From contig NC_135381.1 in NCBI RefSeq assembly GCF_049243985.1, positions 17,843,345-17,907,344 of the forward strand: 64,000 bases of DNA. Direction: 5' to 3'. Below are positions 1 through 14,853 of the stretch, one piece after another. The notes under the pieces were generated by a model. It was not told the origin of the DNA. It did no database searches and worked only from the letters and a program-made list of their open reading frames with translations. Position 1 is the first letter of the stretch; every line of letters begins with the position of its first letter. Made by a program: the position numbers and the translations under genes. Source of the stretch: Paroedura picta. Taxonomy: Eukaryota; Chordata; Lepidosauria; Squamata; Gekkonidae.

Positions 1-849
1 AATGCAGAAAATGCTTTAGAAGAGCCCAGGAGACATCACCTTTGCACCATTCAGAAACAGTGGTCTCCATAATAAAATTGGTTTAGAATCTTCCAGTATT
101 CTTTTCTGGAGACTTTCAAATGTTTGTGATTGACCCCATCCCTTGGCAGCCATTTTGTAGTGATGCCCATTATCCTCCCTCAAAATTCCAGAAGTGCCCT
201 CAGGCTTAGCAAGGTTGCGGACACCCTAATCTAGCCTGATTGCCAGGATGATTTTGAAGCACCCGCAGGCTGAATGGGCAGCTACTCACCAGATCTGAAA
301 GGAAGCTTGATGTCATTTTCTTTGGAAAATCAGGCAGGCTCCAGCTAGTGGAAGACAGCTGTCTGATGGAAGCTCTTTGGTCCTTTCTAGTTCGAAAGTG
401 AAGACTGGATTGAAATGTGACTTCTTAGATTCACTGCATTACGCCCTCATTGGGAAATGGCTGAAGGTGAATTCTCTTGGGTTAACCATTTCAAGAAGCA
501 AGGAAGCCAACCCTGAGTCATCATGAGGACAGCTCCCAACAGCAGACATCGTATTAATACCTGACTTAGTGCGGAAAGCTGAAAAATGCTTCCTCACGTT
601 TCTTTCGCCCGACCGATCAGGTCTGTGACCCTTAACATTTGTCTCATGAGGAGGCCTCTCCAATCCACAAGAGGAAAAAAGAACATATTGCCTGCTGGCG
701 CTTGGAACAGCAACATGTAGGGGGAAAGTATTGTGCCTTGCTATTCATAGAAGAAAGGTGGTAAAACTCTCTACAATCCATGTGGGCGTGAATGTTGGGC
801 TAAGCCCTGCGTGCTTTGTGAAATCACTTGGTGGGCACAAAAAGTTCGT

Positions 850-1135
850 CAGCAGATACCCACATGGAACAGTGCCCACAGGTGGGTCATGTCTGACCCT
901 TGGGGTGACGCCCTCCAGCATTTTAATGGCAGACTCAATACAGGGTGGTTTGCCAGTGCCTTCCCCAGTCATTACCGTTTACCCACCAGCAAGCTGGGTA
1001 CTCATTTTACCGACCTCGGGATGGAAGGCTGAGTCAACCTTGAGCCGGCTGCTGGGATTGAACTCCCAACCTCATGGTCAGAGCTTTAGACAGCATGTCG
1101 CTGCCTTACCACTCTGCGCCACAAGAGGCTCCACA
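850..1135 (-). mobile_element. Sauria-type tRNA-derived SINE
   Basis: On the minus strand it opens with a tRNA-like head (GAGCCTCTTGTGGCGCAGAGTGG) and a B box around TGGGAGTTCAATCCCAG. It continues through a body with TAAAATGAGTACCCAG and GAGGGCGTCACCCCAAGGGTC. The 3' tail is degraded. The family matches the copy at 30264-30541. Confidence 0.75.
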
Positions 1136-2180
1136 AGATTGGGGTCACGTGGATGCTAAATGTGACACTCCATACAAAGCACTGAATACACCCATTCTCT
1201 ACTGGCTTTCTATCTTTGTCATTGGGTTGGATATTTAAAGGTATTATGGAGTTGACATAGGCTGCTTACCAGAATCTGTACCAATTTCTGTGGCACAAAG
1301 GATATTATGTACAGTACACTGCCCTCCTTGCTGATATGGAGCTTGTATGTCCTTTTTCAGAAAAATCAGACTATAGGGATTCTCTCTCTTACTTGCTGCT
1401 GAGCTTCCTCTCTGAACTCCAAGTTCAGTTCCTGTTAGAAGCCTTGTTTGATTCAAAGCACTGGACTCCAGATTTACCTGCACATAATTCTCTCCCTCGC
1501 TTGTTCTGCATATGGGAAACCAAATCACACTTGTATGGTTCTTATGTGCTTTTTACCCAACCAGGCCTGACTGATTTTCTAAACTATAATTGGCTAGAGA
1601 GTAGAGTCAGTTATTGTTACTCGCTCTAAGTAAATAATAAAGTTTTCTGTATCTCATCAGATACTACAATATCAAAGCATTTTTTCTGCCATTGCCTTTC
1701 CAGCATATTATTTAATTCTCATCAAGAACAGCACTAATATTTCAAAAAGTGGTTAAAAATCCAAAGGATTTATTAAATGATGCATATCAGTAAAGACTTC
1801 TTCAGATATTTTTCTTGCTACTATCCGCATCCTTAATACAAGAGCTCAACAAGGTCACAGAGAAGACTGCATCATTATACTAAATATACAGCATATGTCC
1901 TTCAAAGAAAGACCCCATGCTGGGGTCTCCTCCTAGCATCAGACTTCCCACCACCCCAAGACCCTGAAATCAGGAATCAAAAGGCATGAGAGTTACAGTG
2001 AACATTCCAAGTTTATGCTACAAAATGTGCAGTTTTTAAGGTACCATAAGATTCTTTTTTTAAAAAAAATAAGGTAATTGACTCCCTGCCTCTCCTGTGT
2101 TTCTGCTGATTAAATGACAATCGCCTCCCAAAGTTATGATTAGTTTTGTGTGTGAGTGGGGTAGGATGGATGGCATAGAC

Positions 2181-2316
2181 CAGGGGTAGTCAAACTGTGG
2201 CCCTCCATATGTCCATGGACTACAATTTCCAGGAGCCCCTGCCAGCGAATGCTGGCAGGAGCTCCTGGGAATTGTAGTCCATGGACATCTGGAGGGCCGC
2301 AGTTTGACTACCTCTG
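2181..2316. mobile_element. Fold-back hAT MITE, copy 1
   Basis: Near-perfect palindrome with ends CAGGGGTAG and CTACCTCTG, flanked by the 8-bp duplication GCATAGAC at 2173-2180 and 2317-2324. Each arm carries GTCCATGGACTACAATT. CAG...CTG ends and 8-bp duplications indicate hAT. No coding capacity. Confidence 0.9.
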
Positions 2317-2580
2317 GCATAGACAGTCCCCTGCCTCTCCCCCCCTCACAGAGGGGGGCAAGATATGGAAGGGGGTAGTTAAAACATTTTCAACCATCAG
2401 CTGAGAATTTTTAAAAAACAAGAAAATGTAACCCCCTAATTTTGTGTATAAAATCCTCAATCCTCAGCTTAGGGGTGTGGGTTTACAGATATTAAAACCT
2501 GGGATTTCCATAATTGGTTTTCATTAGTTTGTTTCAAATTTATTCAGAATGCTGCCTAGAAAATTATGCTATCTATCCCA

Positions 2581-2586
2581 TTTATT
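2581..2586 (-). promoter_or_regulatory. Candidate polyadenylation signal for SLC2A11
   Basis: TTTATT on the plus strand, AATAAA on the minus strand, 268 nt past the SLC2A11 stop. A second AATAAA lies at 2539-2544. Either could end the transcript; sequence alone does not choose. Confidence 0.5.
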
Positions 2587-2853
2587 TATGCAGATTTCAG
2601 TATTTGAGGTTCAAAATTGGAGATTTTTGGCTCTCAAGACTGTGATTATTCCAGCTCTTATGCATTTCCATACACTAAGTTGAAATATGGATTCTGAGGC
2701 AAGGAACTTTTCATACAGAATTTTAGAAATATCCCACCCCACCCCCGCACAAGCTGGGTTCAACTCCCAACAGGAGAGCTGGGATGGAATTTCTTATTTC
2801 CAGTATCCTTTCAGTTTGTTCAGTGGTTACAATATGGTGGATTTGATCAGAGG

Positions 2854-5800
2854 TTATAACATGGTGGATTTGGTATCTTCCAAGTTGGTCCACGAATTCT
2901 CACAACTCTGAATTTTGAAATTGCGCTTGTTGAACTCTGCAGAGATTTCCAGAAGGCTTTTCCCCCTGGTCTCAGGGAGGAAAAAACTGACATACAGAGC
3001 GGTACAGACACAAACTGTGAAAAAAGGAAGATAGCAGAAGTGGCCCAGTCCTTCCTGAGAGAGAGAGAGGGAGAGAGAAAGAGAGAATGAAAAGACATTA
3101 GAAAATAAGTTAGTACTTCTTAGAAACAAGAACCCTAAAAGGTCATAGGGAACGAATTTAAGTCTACCTAGGGTAGAACACAACTTTAAAATTAAGTACT
3201 AATATTTATTAAAATTAAAAACCCAAGGCTTATCTCATCTCATAGCCTCAATAAAATCAGTGCATACACAGCAGTATACTGTCCAAAAATATCATCTTAC
3301 GTAGGAGCCAACCTTCATGCAAAGTATGCGGCAGGTGAAATACTGTTACTCAGAATCTTTTTAAAGGTAAGCTCATAAGAGATACTGAACAAAAGGAACA
3401 TTCAGTTTTAAAATGGCTGTGGTCCATTCCTTGTATTAACATTTGGGTCAGGAACAACATCATAAATACAGGCTCAAATCCAGTAGGACTTCAAAGACCC
3501 ACAAGTTTTTCAGGGTATAACTTTTCAAGAATCTCGAACTTGACTATCCTCTGAAACTATCATATTACTACCGAAATGGGTCAGCACTACTTGTATTATT
3601 AGATCTTTCAGCAGTGTTTGACACAAGTCTACCATGAGCTTTTAGCTCACCCCTTCGCTGAGACTGGGTTACAGGGGACAGCCCTCATATGGCTGATTTA
3701 TTTTCTCCAGGGTCACAAACAAGAGGGTAGCTATAGGAGAGAGAGTATCTAGCCATCATCAGCTCACATACATTGTTATAACCCCTGCTGTTCAACTTGG
3801 AACCCACTGTTGCAACTGTAATTGTTATTGGTATGATGTTTCTATGTATATTCTTCACTTTTTGTGTAAGCGGCCCTGAGACTCACGGGACGGCGGTATA
3901 GAAATACAATAAAATAAATAAAGCCGCCTCGAGCCTTCGGGGGGAGGCGGGGTATAAATATAAATATAATAATAATAATAATAAAATTAATACCATAATA
4001 GTATATATGGTATACCCACCACAATGAAAGGAAATACCATTCCCATCAGAAATAGGTTGGTCCAGAGCAACGAGCCGCAGATCACGTAGCCAGCAGGGCG
4101 GGTCATCTGATCAAAAATCTCGGTGGGTAACATTCCTGTCACACCAGCTAGGTAAAGCAAGCAAATTATTTATTGTTCTCTGTTTTGACGTGTAACTGAT
4201 TCAATTAAACATACTACAAGTGGCAAAACACCTGTCCCACCTTCAAACAACTGTCTTACATTAGGGATAGCCCAGTGTGTCATACATATATTTTACCCAA
4301 GATCATGGTAGAAAGCCTCAAGGCCATTACCAATCAAGCCCATTATCTCTGTAATTAGTGCACAATTTTATTACATTCATGTACCATGTCTGCAGGATTT
4401 TTCTGCTAAGAGAGTGTGGTGTCCTGAGGCCAATCCTGGTTGGTCCTAGAACTGAAATCCTAATTCCTAGTTTATTGAATGTCTCATCTTCTTGATTGTA
4501 TTGACTCACTCTGGGTAATTCACCTTGAATTCCCAGGAGAAAGGCAGACTATAAATAAATAATAATTAAAAAACACCATTCTTCTTTAGTGGCAGTAGGG
4601 AGTGAGCTGTCTGTTCCCTTTCTACATCCACCATATCCTCTTTGATTCCTGTCACTGGCTTTCCACACTGTCCCCCAGAACCTAGTGATATTTTCAGAAA
4701 CAACAGCTGGGTCTTGCTACTAAGCTTCACATAGCCTCTTGAGTGAGGGGTCCACTGGAGAAGGGTGACATCAGATTAAGAATCCCTGTTTGAGGGTGAT
4801 TAGTCTTCATGGAGCCTGTCTACTGGGAGAGTGGTATCAAACTCAAATAAATAAACAGCAGAAACTCTCATTGAAATGCTAATGCTATTGTGATGTGCAA
4901 GGCTGTCTCCATTTCAGTTTGACATATTTTGCATGAAAGAAGCAGTTCTGTGCTGACTAACCAGGTCCAATTCCAAAGCTCAGGATATAAGCGAAGATGC
5001 AGGCCATGCTGAGATACGGCATCCAGCTAAACCGATCCTGCAAGCCCAAGAAGACAGTAGAAAATGAGTTCTCAAGGAGTTTGATGCCTATTCAGCCCCT
5101 GCTGTTGAAATTCACTCCATTTCTACTGCTTGGATACCTGCAGGGAAAGAGCCACCATGAAGACCACGGCCCACACTGCCATCAGACTGTATCCTCCTAT
5201 CATCAGCATCCTTCGCCCAGCATGGTCTATGATGAGGTTCTGAAATAAAACATCACAGGAGATTCACTGAGGCAGGAGACCTGCCACTCTCATTTGATAC
5301 AGATTCACTGGTTTTTCAGTCACTGCTTTGGACCACTTTCAGAAACATCCTCTCTGGTTAACTTTCTCGACCATGAAAATGTGCCTGGCCTGGTCACCTT
5401 ATGTCTCCAGAGCCATCTTTTACAGCACATCTGCTTTCTGCTTGTGAAATGGACTAAATGGCCTTTTGGGGGGGTACTTCTTGGTTCTGAGTCTGTGCAG
5501 AAGCAGAAGGCTCTGGGGATAAGCCAGTGGCTGCCTGAAATCCCACCCCTGTTTCAGTCATGGACTGCGGGTATGAACAGAAGTGTGCACAAATCCATAT
5601 ATGTGCAGAATGGAGAAACGGCATTGATACTGTTTGAACCCCTCCACTCTTTCCCTTTCTGATTAATTGGTTGAGGATGGCCAGAAAAACATTTGGGAGG
5701 TAAAATGGCTGCCTCTCCGCTCTTCCTATCTCCTAGTGGTCCCGTGAGGGAGATAAAACAGAAGGAGGGCAGAATGCTACAGCAGTTTGCAGGCCGCACT

Positions 5801-8800
5801 TTGAGCTTTGGCTTGAATCACTAAAGAAAAGCCTTTTGCGGCAGGAGATGTCCTGCTGATACTCAGTAAAGAAGAAAGAGACTCTAGGGCAGGGGTAGTC
5901 AAACTGCGGCCCTCCAGATGTCCATGGACTACAATTCCCACGAGCCCCTGCCAGCATTCGCTGGCAGGGGCTCGTGGGAATTGTAGTCCATAGACATCTG
6001 GAGGGCCGCAGTTTGACTACCCCTGCTCTAGGGCCATGCGGCCACCCCTCTGCCATATTTTGAGCTGAAGCAGAATTTCCCAGACTACTATCACAAAAAA
6101 AAAAAACACAAACAAAAACAAAACACCCAAATGCAGAACAGCTGATGTCTGAATCCTCTCAGGGCTGCTCACTTCTGACAGAGAACACACATGAAGCTGA
6201 GTGGGCATATAGCCAATAGGGGCTCTCTGACATTTTCCTCTCTTGTGTGTCCCTATTACTTCATTTTCTTAAGGGAGGGGAAAGCAAGGTGCATAAGTCC
6301 TGTGCTAGGGGTGGGAAAACCACCATTTCCTCTGGGAAGAGCTTGTATTCTGCCAAAGGCCGAAAAGTACTCATTGACTATACACAATGCCATTGCTGCA
6401 GGAGGTTCTCACACAAGTCATGGCTGTAATCAGTTCACAGCTTCCCGTGCCGATAATATAGTACTGGATGTTGTCATAAGGAATCCCCGCCTCCTGGAAG
6501 ACATAGGAAGCATAGGAGTACATCTGGGGAGAGAAAGAAAGAAGCATGGGAGAAGGTGTATAGATCACTGGCCTCAAAGTTCCCCGATTTGTCATCATGT
6601 GCTTCTAAGAATTTAGGAGGGAAGGGGTGACTTGTCAAATATTGTTGTCCAGGTTCTTCAAGGGGAAACCAGATGCTGGGTATCTGTGAGCAGCGCTTTC
6701 ATTTTTTCAAATTTTTCAATCCTCATAATAACCTTCAATACAGGTCTATACTATCACCATGAAAGATGTAAAGATTTTAAGCCAAATACCTTTTTTTCCC
6801 TTGTGAGGGTAGGACCAGCAATATGTGTGTGTGTGTGTGTGGAGGGGGGATCAAATATATGCAGTAATTATTTTCAAATAAGATCTAAACTTATTTTATA
6901 GTTCAAAAATTACACCCTTCTAAGTTAATCACAGTCAATGGGCTTAGAAAGGCATAACTCCATTTCGGAATGTACTGTGAGCAACCAATACCAGACAGAA
7001 TAGCTTGGAAAGGCTCATGGGAAAAGGTACTTCAGACAATACCCAGCAACCAGGATGACAGAACTGGAGTTATCAAGATTGTTCATTTGCACACAGTTTT
7101 GTACCTTCTGTGAGATTATTTTGCACTTCTCCGTGGCAATGCAAAACTGACTCCAGGCAGCCCTCTAGCTCTTTTGGAAAAGGCCCTGCGGGACCACAGC
7201 TGCTCAACCAGCCCTGACCCAGTATGAACTCAGCAGGCCAACATGCTCTTACAGAGTTTCTTCAGGATTCTGGTCCTTGTCAATTGTTACCAGCTTAAAA
7301 AACAGGAGATGGGATCTAAGCCAAAGGTCCAGCCAGCCTCCTCCACTACACTTGCCGAGTCATTGCCACAGAGCTGCATCGCACTGCTGAGCACAAGGAT
7401 GGTGATCAGCTGCCACCTCACGGCAGGGTTCCCAAACAGCTCCCAAGGCCCCTTGGCCGTCTCCCCTTGGACAGCTGCCTGCTCAGCCAACATCTCCTTC
7501 ATCTCGCTGCTCAAGTCACTGCTGCCCCGCAGTTTCTGCAACGCTGTAAAAGAGCCAGAAAAGGGTAGCGTCAGGGATGTCCCAGCCATGCTCTTCCACT
7601 CAGTCAGTCACAGAATGACCAACTTCTAGTAAGGGGTCCAAAATTTATTAGGAAACGGGAATCAACAATGTATTCCAAAGCCCAAATTCTGCTTCAAGGG
7701 AGAATACCAGTGGGGACAACACTTCAAATAAGCACCGTAGCCTGATGCTAACCTAAGGAAGGCTAACCTGGTACTAACCTAAGGAGGAGGAGGAGTTGGT
7801 TCTTATATGCTGCTTTTCTCTACCCAAAGGAGTCTCAAAGCGGCTTACAGTCGCCTTCCCACTCCTCTCCCCACAACAAGACACCCTGTGAGGGAGGTGA
7901 GGCTGAGAACAGTGTTATCAGTGCTGTGGCGAGCCCAAGGCCACCCAGCTGGCTGCATGTGGGGGAGCACAGAATCAAACCGGGGTTGCCAGATTAGAAG
8001 TCTTTTGGAATATATCATCCCCTAAGGCCAATGCTAATCCCTTGCAGCTGATTTTTATGGCCATGATGTTTAAAAAAATTAGTGCTCTCTGTAGCATACA
8101 AGATGCCAGTTGGCATTAGCAGCTGTGATCTGAAGGCTACTCCTTCAGGATGGAACCCCAAACCTTTACAGTAGAGCAGCTTCATGACTTGTTTGTGTGT
8201 TGTGGCAATCCAGCACCCCTGTTCCCCAGGATGCTAAAGTGGAAGCATGTACTCACCACAAATGCATGACTCCTTATCTCCTCGATCAATCAATAAGTAC
8301 CGGGGGCTTTCTGGAGCCCAGGGCAGAAGCAACAGCTGGATCAGACCAGGCACCGCATTGCTGGCCAAAAGAAGAGGCCAGTTCTCCTCTGCTCCCAATA
8401 TTTCTCTGTGTTAAAATGTAGAACGACGTGAGCATTAGAACCCAGAGCAACTTTCTCAGGGCATCATTTACAAAGTGACATCTCCCATGACAAAGATGGT
8501 CCCCAGCTGGGAAGACAATTAAACAGCGCCCAAGATGCTTTAAAGTCCCCACACAAAAACAAAGATGTCTAATGCTACATTTTGAAGTTAAGGAATGGTT
8601 GCCTGCCTCCTGCTGGTGGATCCTGCAACAGGGACTTTGTCATACAGGATGCTCAAGATAAGGTCTGAAGGCACAGGAGGCAGCAGCCTTGCTGAAGCTA
8701 AGCAGCTCTGGGTCTGGGAAGCACCTTGTTAGGAGACCTCCTGAGATTGGCCCCCAGCTTTGAGTGACAGAAGGAAGGTGGGGTATATAACTCACAACTA

Positions 8801-11800
8801 CCCAAAGTGCTCTGGGGTGGCCTTGAAGAACTTTGAGCAGGGCCAGAAGCTACAATGAACTCCCCCACCCCATCCCTGCAGCACTTCCCAGGTATCTTAC
8901 CTGAGGCCAACAACTTGCCCCAGCACCAGCCCCAGAGCCGTGAAGGATGCTGACGTCAAGGTCACTGCTCCACGAAACTCCTTGGGTGCACTTTCCCCCA
9001 GGTACATGGGCTGAATGTTCATGCCTACCCCTGGGCAGAAAAGATCAACAAAGCAGTTCGGCCTGATATTCACCCCTCAAGGCCAGGCTACCCAATACAT
9101 CCAACACACGCTGAGTTACAGGTGCACAAAGGGGCTTGCTGAGAGAGGTGCATCAGGGGAACTCACCATAAAATGTGCTCTTGCAAGGGGAAGTGAAGCC
9201 AAAGAAAAGGGTTGAAAAGTCCCCCTGCTTCCCTTTTGCCTGTCAAAAAATGGGGTGGGATGGAAACTGATAGAGCCAGCTTGGTGTAGTGGTTAGGAGT
9301 GCGGACTTCTTATCTGGCGAGCTGGGTTTGAATCCATGCTCCCCCACCAGCTGGATGACCTTGGGCTCACCACGGCACTGATGAAGCTGTTCTGTCTGAG
9401 CAGTAATCTCAGGGCTCTCTCAGCTTCACCTACCCCACAGGGTGTCTGTTGTGGGGAAAGGGAAGGTGATTGGAAGCCGCTTTGAGCCTCCTTCAGGTAG
9501 AGAAAAGCAGCCTATAAGAACCAACTCTTCTTCTTCCTCCTCCTCCATCTTTACAATACTCCATCATAGAGCCCAGCAAATGAGTGCTCTTTAAGTTGAG
9601 TTCCTAATGAGCTATGTCTATAGCACTTGTGACCCGGCACATGTTGGGAGCACTGTGTAGCTATGCTTTCAGTGCATAACTTGCTACTCACTCACTCACT
9701 CACTCACTCACTCACTCACATTCTTTATACCGGCTATGAAAGATAAGATGAACTGCATTTTCAGGAATGTTGCCAACACAATTCTCATCTCCCTAATCTT
9801 TGCCCATACTTCCTCTGACTATAACTAAACGTGTCTATTCTCTTTTGAACAGACTTCCCCGTACCTGTGAGCCTAAGGCCATATATATATATATATATTA
9901 TTTAAATCCTGCCAAGAAGAATTGATCCTATTGAAAGACTTCATTAGCAAACATTAAGTTGAAAAACAACCACTGATGAAAACTCACTTGAAAACGGTTT
10001 TAATCTGGAGTCCGTTTTGGTTGTTTTATTAAAAGAAGAGACCAGACACGTTTAGTTACATTCATTGTGAAACTGTTTATTATAGCCTAGGATAGGTTCT
10101 TTTTTCTGTTATTATACTCATTTTGAACCATCCTTTTTTTCGTGGTATACTTCCTCTGACATCTTTTCTCTATGTGTGCATGTTCCCCGTGTATTCAGAA
10201 ATACAGGCAGGCACCCAGGACATTTGCAGATATTCTTGCTCATTCTCCTTTGACCCTTCTGGTTACATAATTAAATGACAAGTGTGACTCACATGGACTA
10301 TGGTTCCCAGCTCAGGGAATGCTCATTTAGCTGGCAGCCCTCCAAGAATAATTCTGCCTTCCACAAACAGCCCACAGCTAACATTATCCTCCAAGCTTTT
10401 CCCCATAGAGGAGGCCTGTTTCCTGGCACCACCACTTGCAGGACACTCATTGAACTAATAGGGAGAGGAATGTAAATAATTATTCCTATGATACACTCTC
10501 TAGTCCCCTGATGTAATGCAACGGGAGGAGGAATAAGTGAAGCTGCACATCTGTCCTCTGTTTTTAGGACGTGATAGGTAGGCTTCTTCCACCAGTTGTT
10601 GGTGGCAGAAGAAGGCTTTTCATGGTGGATGAAGAAGAATTGGTCCTTATATGCCACTTTCTCTACCAGCAGGAGTCTTAAAGTGGCTTCCAATTGCCTT
10701 CCCTTTCCTCTCCCCACAAGAGACACCCTGTGAGGTGGGTGAGGCTGAGAGAGCCCTGATATTACTGCTCAGTCAGAGCAGCTCTACCTGAAGTAGTCTC
10801 AAAGCGGCTTCCATTCGCCTTCCCTTTCCTCTCCCCACAACAGACACCCTGTGAGGGAGGTGAGGCTGAGGGAGCCCTGATATCACTGCTCAGTCAGAAC
10901 AATTTTATTAGTGCTGTGGCGAGCCCAGGGTCAACCAGGCAGCTGCATGTGGCGGGGCGGGGAATCAAACCCAGCTCGCCAGATTAGAAATCCACCCTCC
11001 TAACCACTAAACGAAGCTGGATGAGGATACCCCATGCCTAACAGAAAATGGAGTCTAACTATACAACCCCTCACGTCCCGTGTCTGCCCTGGTTCTGTCA
11101 ACTAGACATGTTCAGAGAGCCGTGCACTCAAGAACTTAATTTCCAGTTAATGTTTTAGTGACCGACTCATTTTTACCTACCAGCATTGATCCCTGCAAAA
11201 AATCTGCTCAGCATGATCATTTCAAAGGATCTGGCTATACGGCTGAATCCCACCAGCAGCGCAGCAAGGATCACGAATATGTTGTTAAGCAGCAAAGATT
11301 TCTTCCTTCGGAAAGAGAAAGAAGGAGAAAAGATTCAAAAGCTCAAAGCCAGGAGGAGGGAGCAGCACCTCTGGATTTCCAACCCTGGACCTCAGCTGAG
11401 GGTCATAAGCCAGTATGGCTGGAAGGGCACCAGCTGGGAAGAGGCTGGCTGTAGGGGCTGGAGCTGCTGGGTCAGGAGAGGGCCTGCCTCTGGGGTGGAG
11501 ATATCACAAAGCCCGGCGAGAACAGTGTTTCTGCCACAGGGTGCTTGGCAGAAGCCTGGGGAGGATTTAAGGACAGCTGTGGAGAGGAATTGGGTGGCCA
11601 AGATCAGAGCAACATGCCTGAAAATGTGAGAGGCAAGGACAGAGCATGGGTGCAGAGTAGGGGGCTGAGAAAGGGAGTGCTGTGAACTGCCCTGGGAACG
11701 CCTTGCTACCTGTCAAAGTTCACAAATAAAGAGTCTGTTGCTGCAGCCCACACCACGTCCACATCTTCTTCCCACCGGAAATGCAACCTGAAGACTACAG

Positions 11801-14789
11801 TGTTGCTGCTGCTCTGGAGAACTCTCTTTGAAACCTTCCTGGTATAGGATTCAGACCTACATCTCCGTATGTGCCAATGCTCTGCTCATTCCCACTGAGC
11901 TAACCAGGGAGCTCTGGTGTAGGCCCTGTTGTGATTCCTGGTGAAAGCAGGAGGACAGTGAGGACGAAGCCATGGAGAAGAGAAGGTGAAGGTAAAAAGA
12001 TATAAAGACATGCAGGATGAGGTCAAAAAAGAGGAAGAGACATAAGCAGTGTGGAACTGGGGCTGAGCAGCACAATAGCCAAGTCTGCAAATGATATCAA
12101 ATCATTCAGGATAGTGAAAAACAAGATGGAGTATAAAGAACTATAGGCGGATCTCTCTAAATTAGGTGAGTTGGAAGTTCAGCTGGGTAAATGTAAGGAG
12201 ATGCGTATGGGAACAAATAATCCTGATTCTGAATATGTTGATAGGGATGACAATGAATGTGCATTGTTGTGGAAAGCTCAATTAATATGCCAGCCCAGTG
12301 TGTGGCGGCAGTGAAACAGGCAATCTCCATGCTAGGGATCATCAAGAAAGAGACTGAAACTAGAACAGCCTGTATTGTAGTCCCTTTGTATAAAGCTATG
12401 GGATTGCCTCATTTGGAATACTGTGAGCAGTTCTGGTAGCCATATATCTAAAAGGATCTTGCAGAACTGTAGAAAGTTCAAAGGAGAATGACCAAAATGA
12501 TTGGAATATCTTTCCTAGGAGCAAGGGTGGGAGAGTCTGGGACTTTTCAATCTAGAAAAAACACAGTTGGGGGGGGGCATGATAAACATTTATAAAATCA
12601 TGCATGGAATGGAAAGTGGACAAAAAGCACTTTTTCTCTCTCTACCTTAATAGTAGAATTTGGGGGGACCCAATGAAATATGTTCAAAACAGACAAAAGG
12701 AAATACATTTTGCTCAAGGCATAATTAAACTGTGGAATTCACTACCAGGGGAGGTAGGGGTGGCCACAAGTACAGAAATCTTTAAAAGGGGTTAGACAAA
12801 TTTATGGAGGAGGTAACTAGCCTTAGTGACTATTGGGAGCCTCCATATCCAGAGGCAGGAAACCTCCGAATACCAGTACAGGAAGGTAACAGCAGGGGAA
12901 AGCCTCATTCTCTATGCCCTGTTTGCCCTCCAGGACAGCTGACTGGCCTCTATGAGAGACAGGATGCTGAACTAGATGGACCAGTGGTCTGATCCAGCAG
13001 GCTGTTCTTATGTTATGTTATGAGAGCCAGTACAATATGGTGGTTAAAATATTGGACTAGGATCTGGGGAACCCAGGTTCAAATTCCCAGTCTGCCATGG
13101 AAGCTTGCTGAGTGACCTTGGGCCAGTCACATACTCTCAGCCTAACGTACCTCACAGGGTTGTTGTGAGGATAAACCAGAGCTGAATAAGAGGATGGGGA
13201 GATAGACAGTACATGAGCTTCTGAGGACAGGACAGACTATAAATCCCATAATAAACAAACAAATAAAGTAAATAAATAAATGTTCAGCTGAAGGAGGGAG
13301 AAAATGCAGAAACTCTGCGTTGGTGAGTCAGAAGACATTTGGGCCAGTGAACTGTCACTGCTAATGCCACTGTAATAAATCAAGAAGTGTTTCACTTGGA
13401 CATGGCCTCCTTGCTGAGCCAATCAAGTGGATGGGCGATGAAAAATGTGCCCTGTTCCTTGGAGGCTGTCACAGATTGTGTATTTGACACACCGTGGATG
13501 CTGTCTGTGCACAGCCTGGGGGCTGCTGGTGTTGGTGCGTTGGCTTTCCATTCTACTCCTGCTTCCTTTTCTGAAGTGAGTCCTATTTAGGAGTCCAGCC
13601 CTTACATAGGCATTAGACAGGGTGTGCAGAGGTCCTTCAAGATTGCCCTATGTGTACTACTGATTTCCCTGGATTTTATTTCCAAGTAAATAGGTCTTAG
13701 CAATGTAAGCCAATACTCTCCTGACTTCAAAACACAGAAGAACAGCAGAGAGAATGAGACAGCAGCCCAAGTGAAACATCAGCTGTATTCAAGGCCCAGC
13801 TTATATAGGTTAGTTTAAACCAAACTAGTGTTTTCAGTGGAAGAGAACAGCAGAAATGGTTCCTGGATGAACTCCACAGCGCATACCCAAAATAAGCAGA
13901 GTCAGTACAAGTGTGCAGACTGTCCCAAGATCAGGAAGTGGGGGCCAAGAATCTCACTGATCCATATGCAAAAACACAGCAGGCTACTTGGAATGAGATT
14001 TGGACCTGGTCTTTTTCACTTAAGACCAAGGTTCACTGGAGTTCATCAACAACATTGCTTAAAGACATCTGGGGTTTTTTGCCGCAATGCGTTTTCATCT
14101 TGGATGAATGTTGGAGCGTACATATTCCCTCCCTCCTTCCACTTATGTTTTCTCAATTCTTGGCCTGTTGCCCAATTCAGTGCTGGACCTTCCAGCACCC
14201 ACAGAGTGAGGTAGAAATCTAAACATCACTCACCTTCCCAGTTTAATGGCCATAGGACCTGCAAGGAGGGCTCCCGCGAGTCCCCCCAGAGGAAACGCCG
14301 AGACGACAAAGGACCACATGAGGGTTATCCTGCTTCCTTCCAGGGGCAGACCGGTGCGTTCCAGCCATGTTTCATTGATAAATGCCTGGATAAACTGCAG
14401 TGTGACAGGACAAGGCATTTCAATGCAATAAATATTTTTCTTCAGGTGCCACTCACTTACTCCTCTGATGCGAAAGCAGCTCAAGGTCACTTACTGAGGT
14501 TGGGGCGTTGATGATGGTGAGGTTGTAGCCATACTGGAATGTACCTCCAATTCCTGCAGCACAAACAGTCAGAACCAGGACCTTACCCTGAATCTAAGGA
14601 GCAGCAATCACAAAGGCATGTTTAGAAGAATGTGTCTGTGTCAAGTGACTCTATGAATTAATACTCCCCCCCCCCCAAAAAAAAACATGCTCTATTGTTA
14701 ACAGCCTGGAATATGTAAAGGAAATGGATGCAAATGAGACAAAAAGGAAACCTGGATGGGGAGATCTGAGAAGTAGTATGAACCTCATA

Positions 14790-14853
<64 letters not shown>

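Larger units (their letters stand above)
1..2580. other. Downstream flank of SLC2A11 without a recognised gene
   Basis: Apart from one Sauria-type SINE (850-1135) and one fold-back hAT MITE (2181-2316) I recognise nothing here. Short open frames have no recognisable domain and no matching splice sites. Human MIF lies beyond SLC2A11, but no MIF exon is visible. Confidence 0.5.

Noticed and set aside
1-2580. Possible MIF exons beyond SLC2A11
   Set aside because: No frame begins with the PMFIVNT-type start or carries other MIF motifs; the flank is unrecognised sequence plus two repeats.
9272-9360. tRNA-like A and B boxes
   Set aside because: They are the head of a dispersed SINE repeated six times in the window, not a tRNA gene; no acceptor stem closes.
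9685-9720. Regular short repeats as a CRISPR-like array
   Set aside because: This is a plain tetranucleotide microsatellite without spacers, in a vertebrate intron.
13828-14222. Two overlapping plus-strand frames of 128 and 103 codons
   Set aside because: They have no recognisable domain, lie in an SLC2A11 intron, and use codons without pattern.
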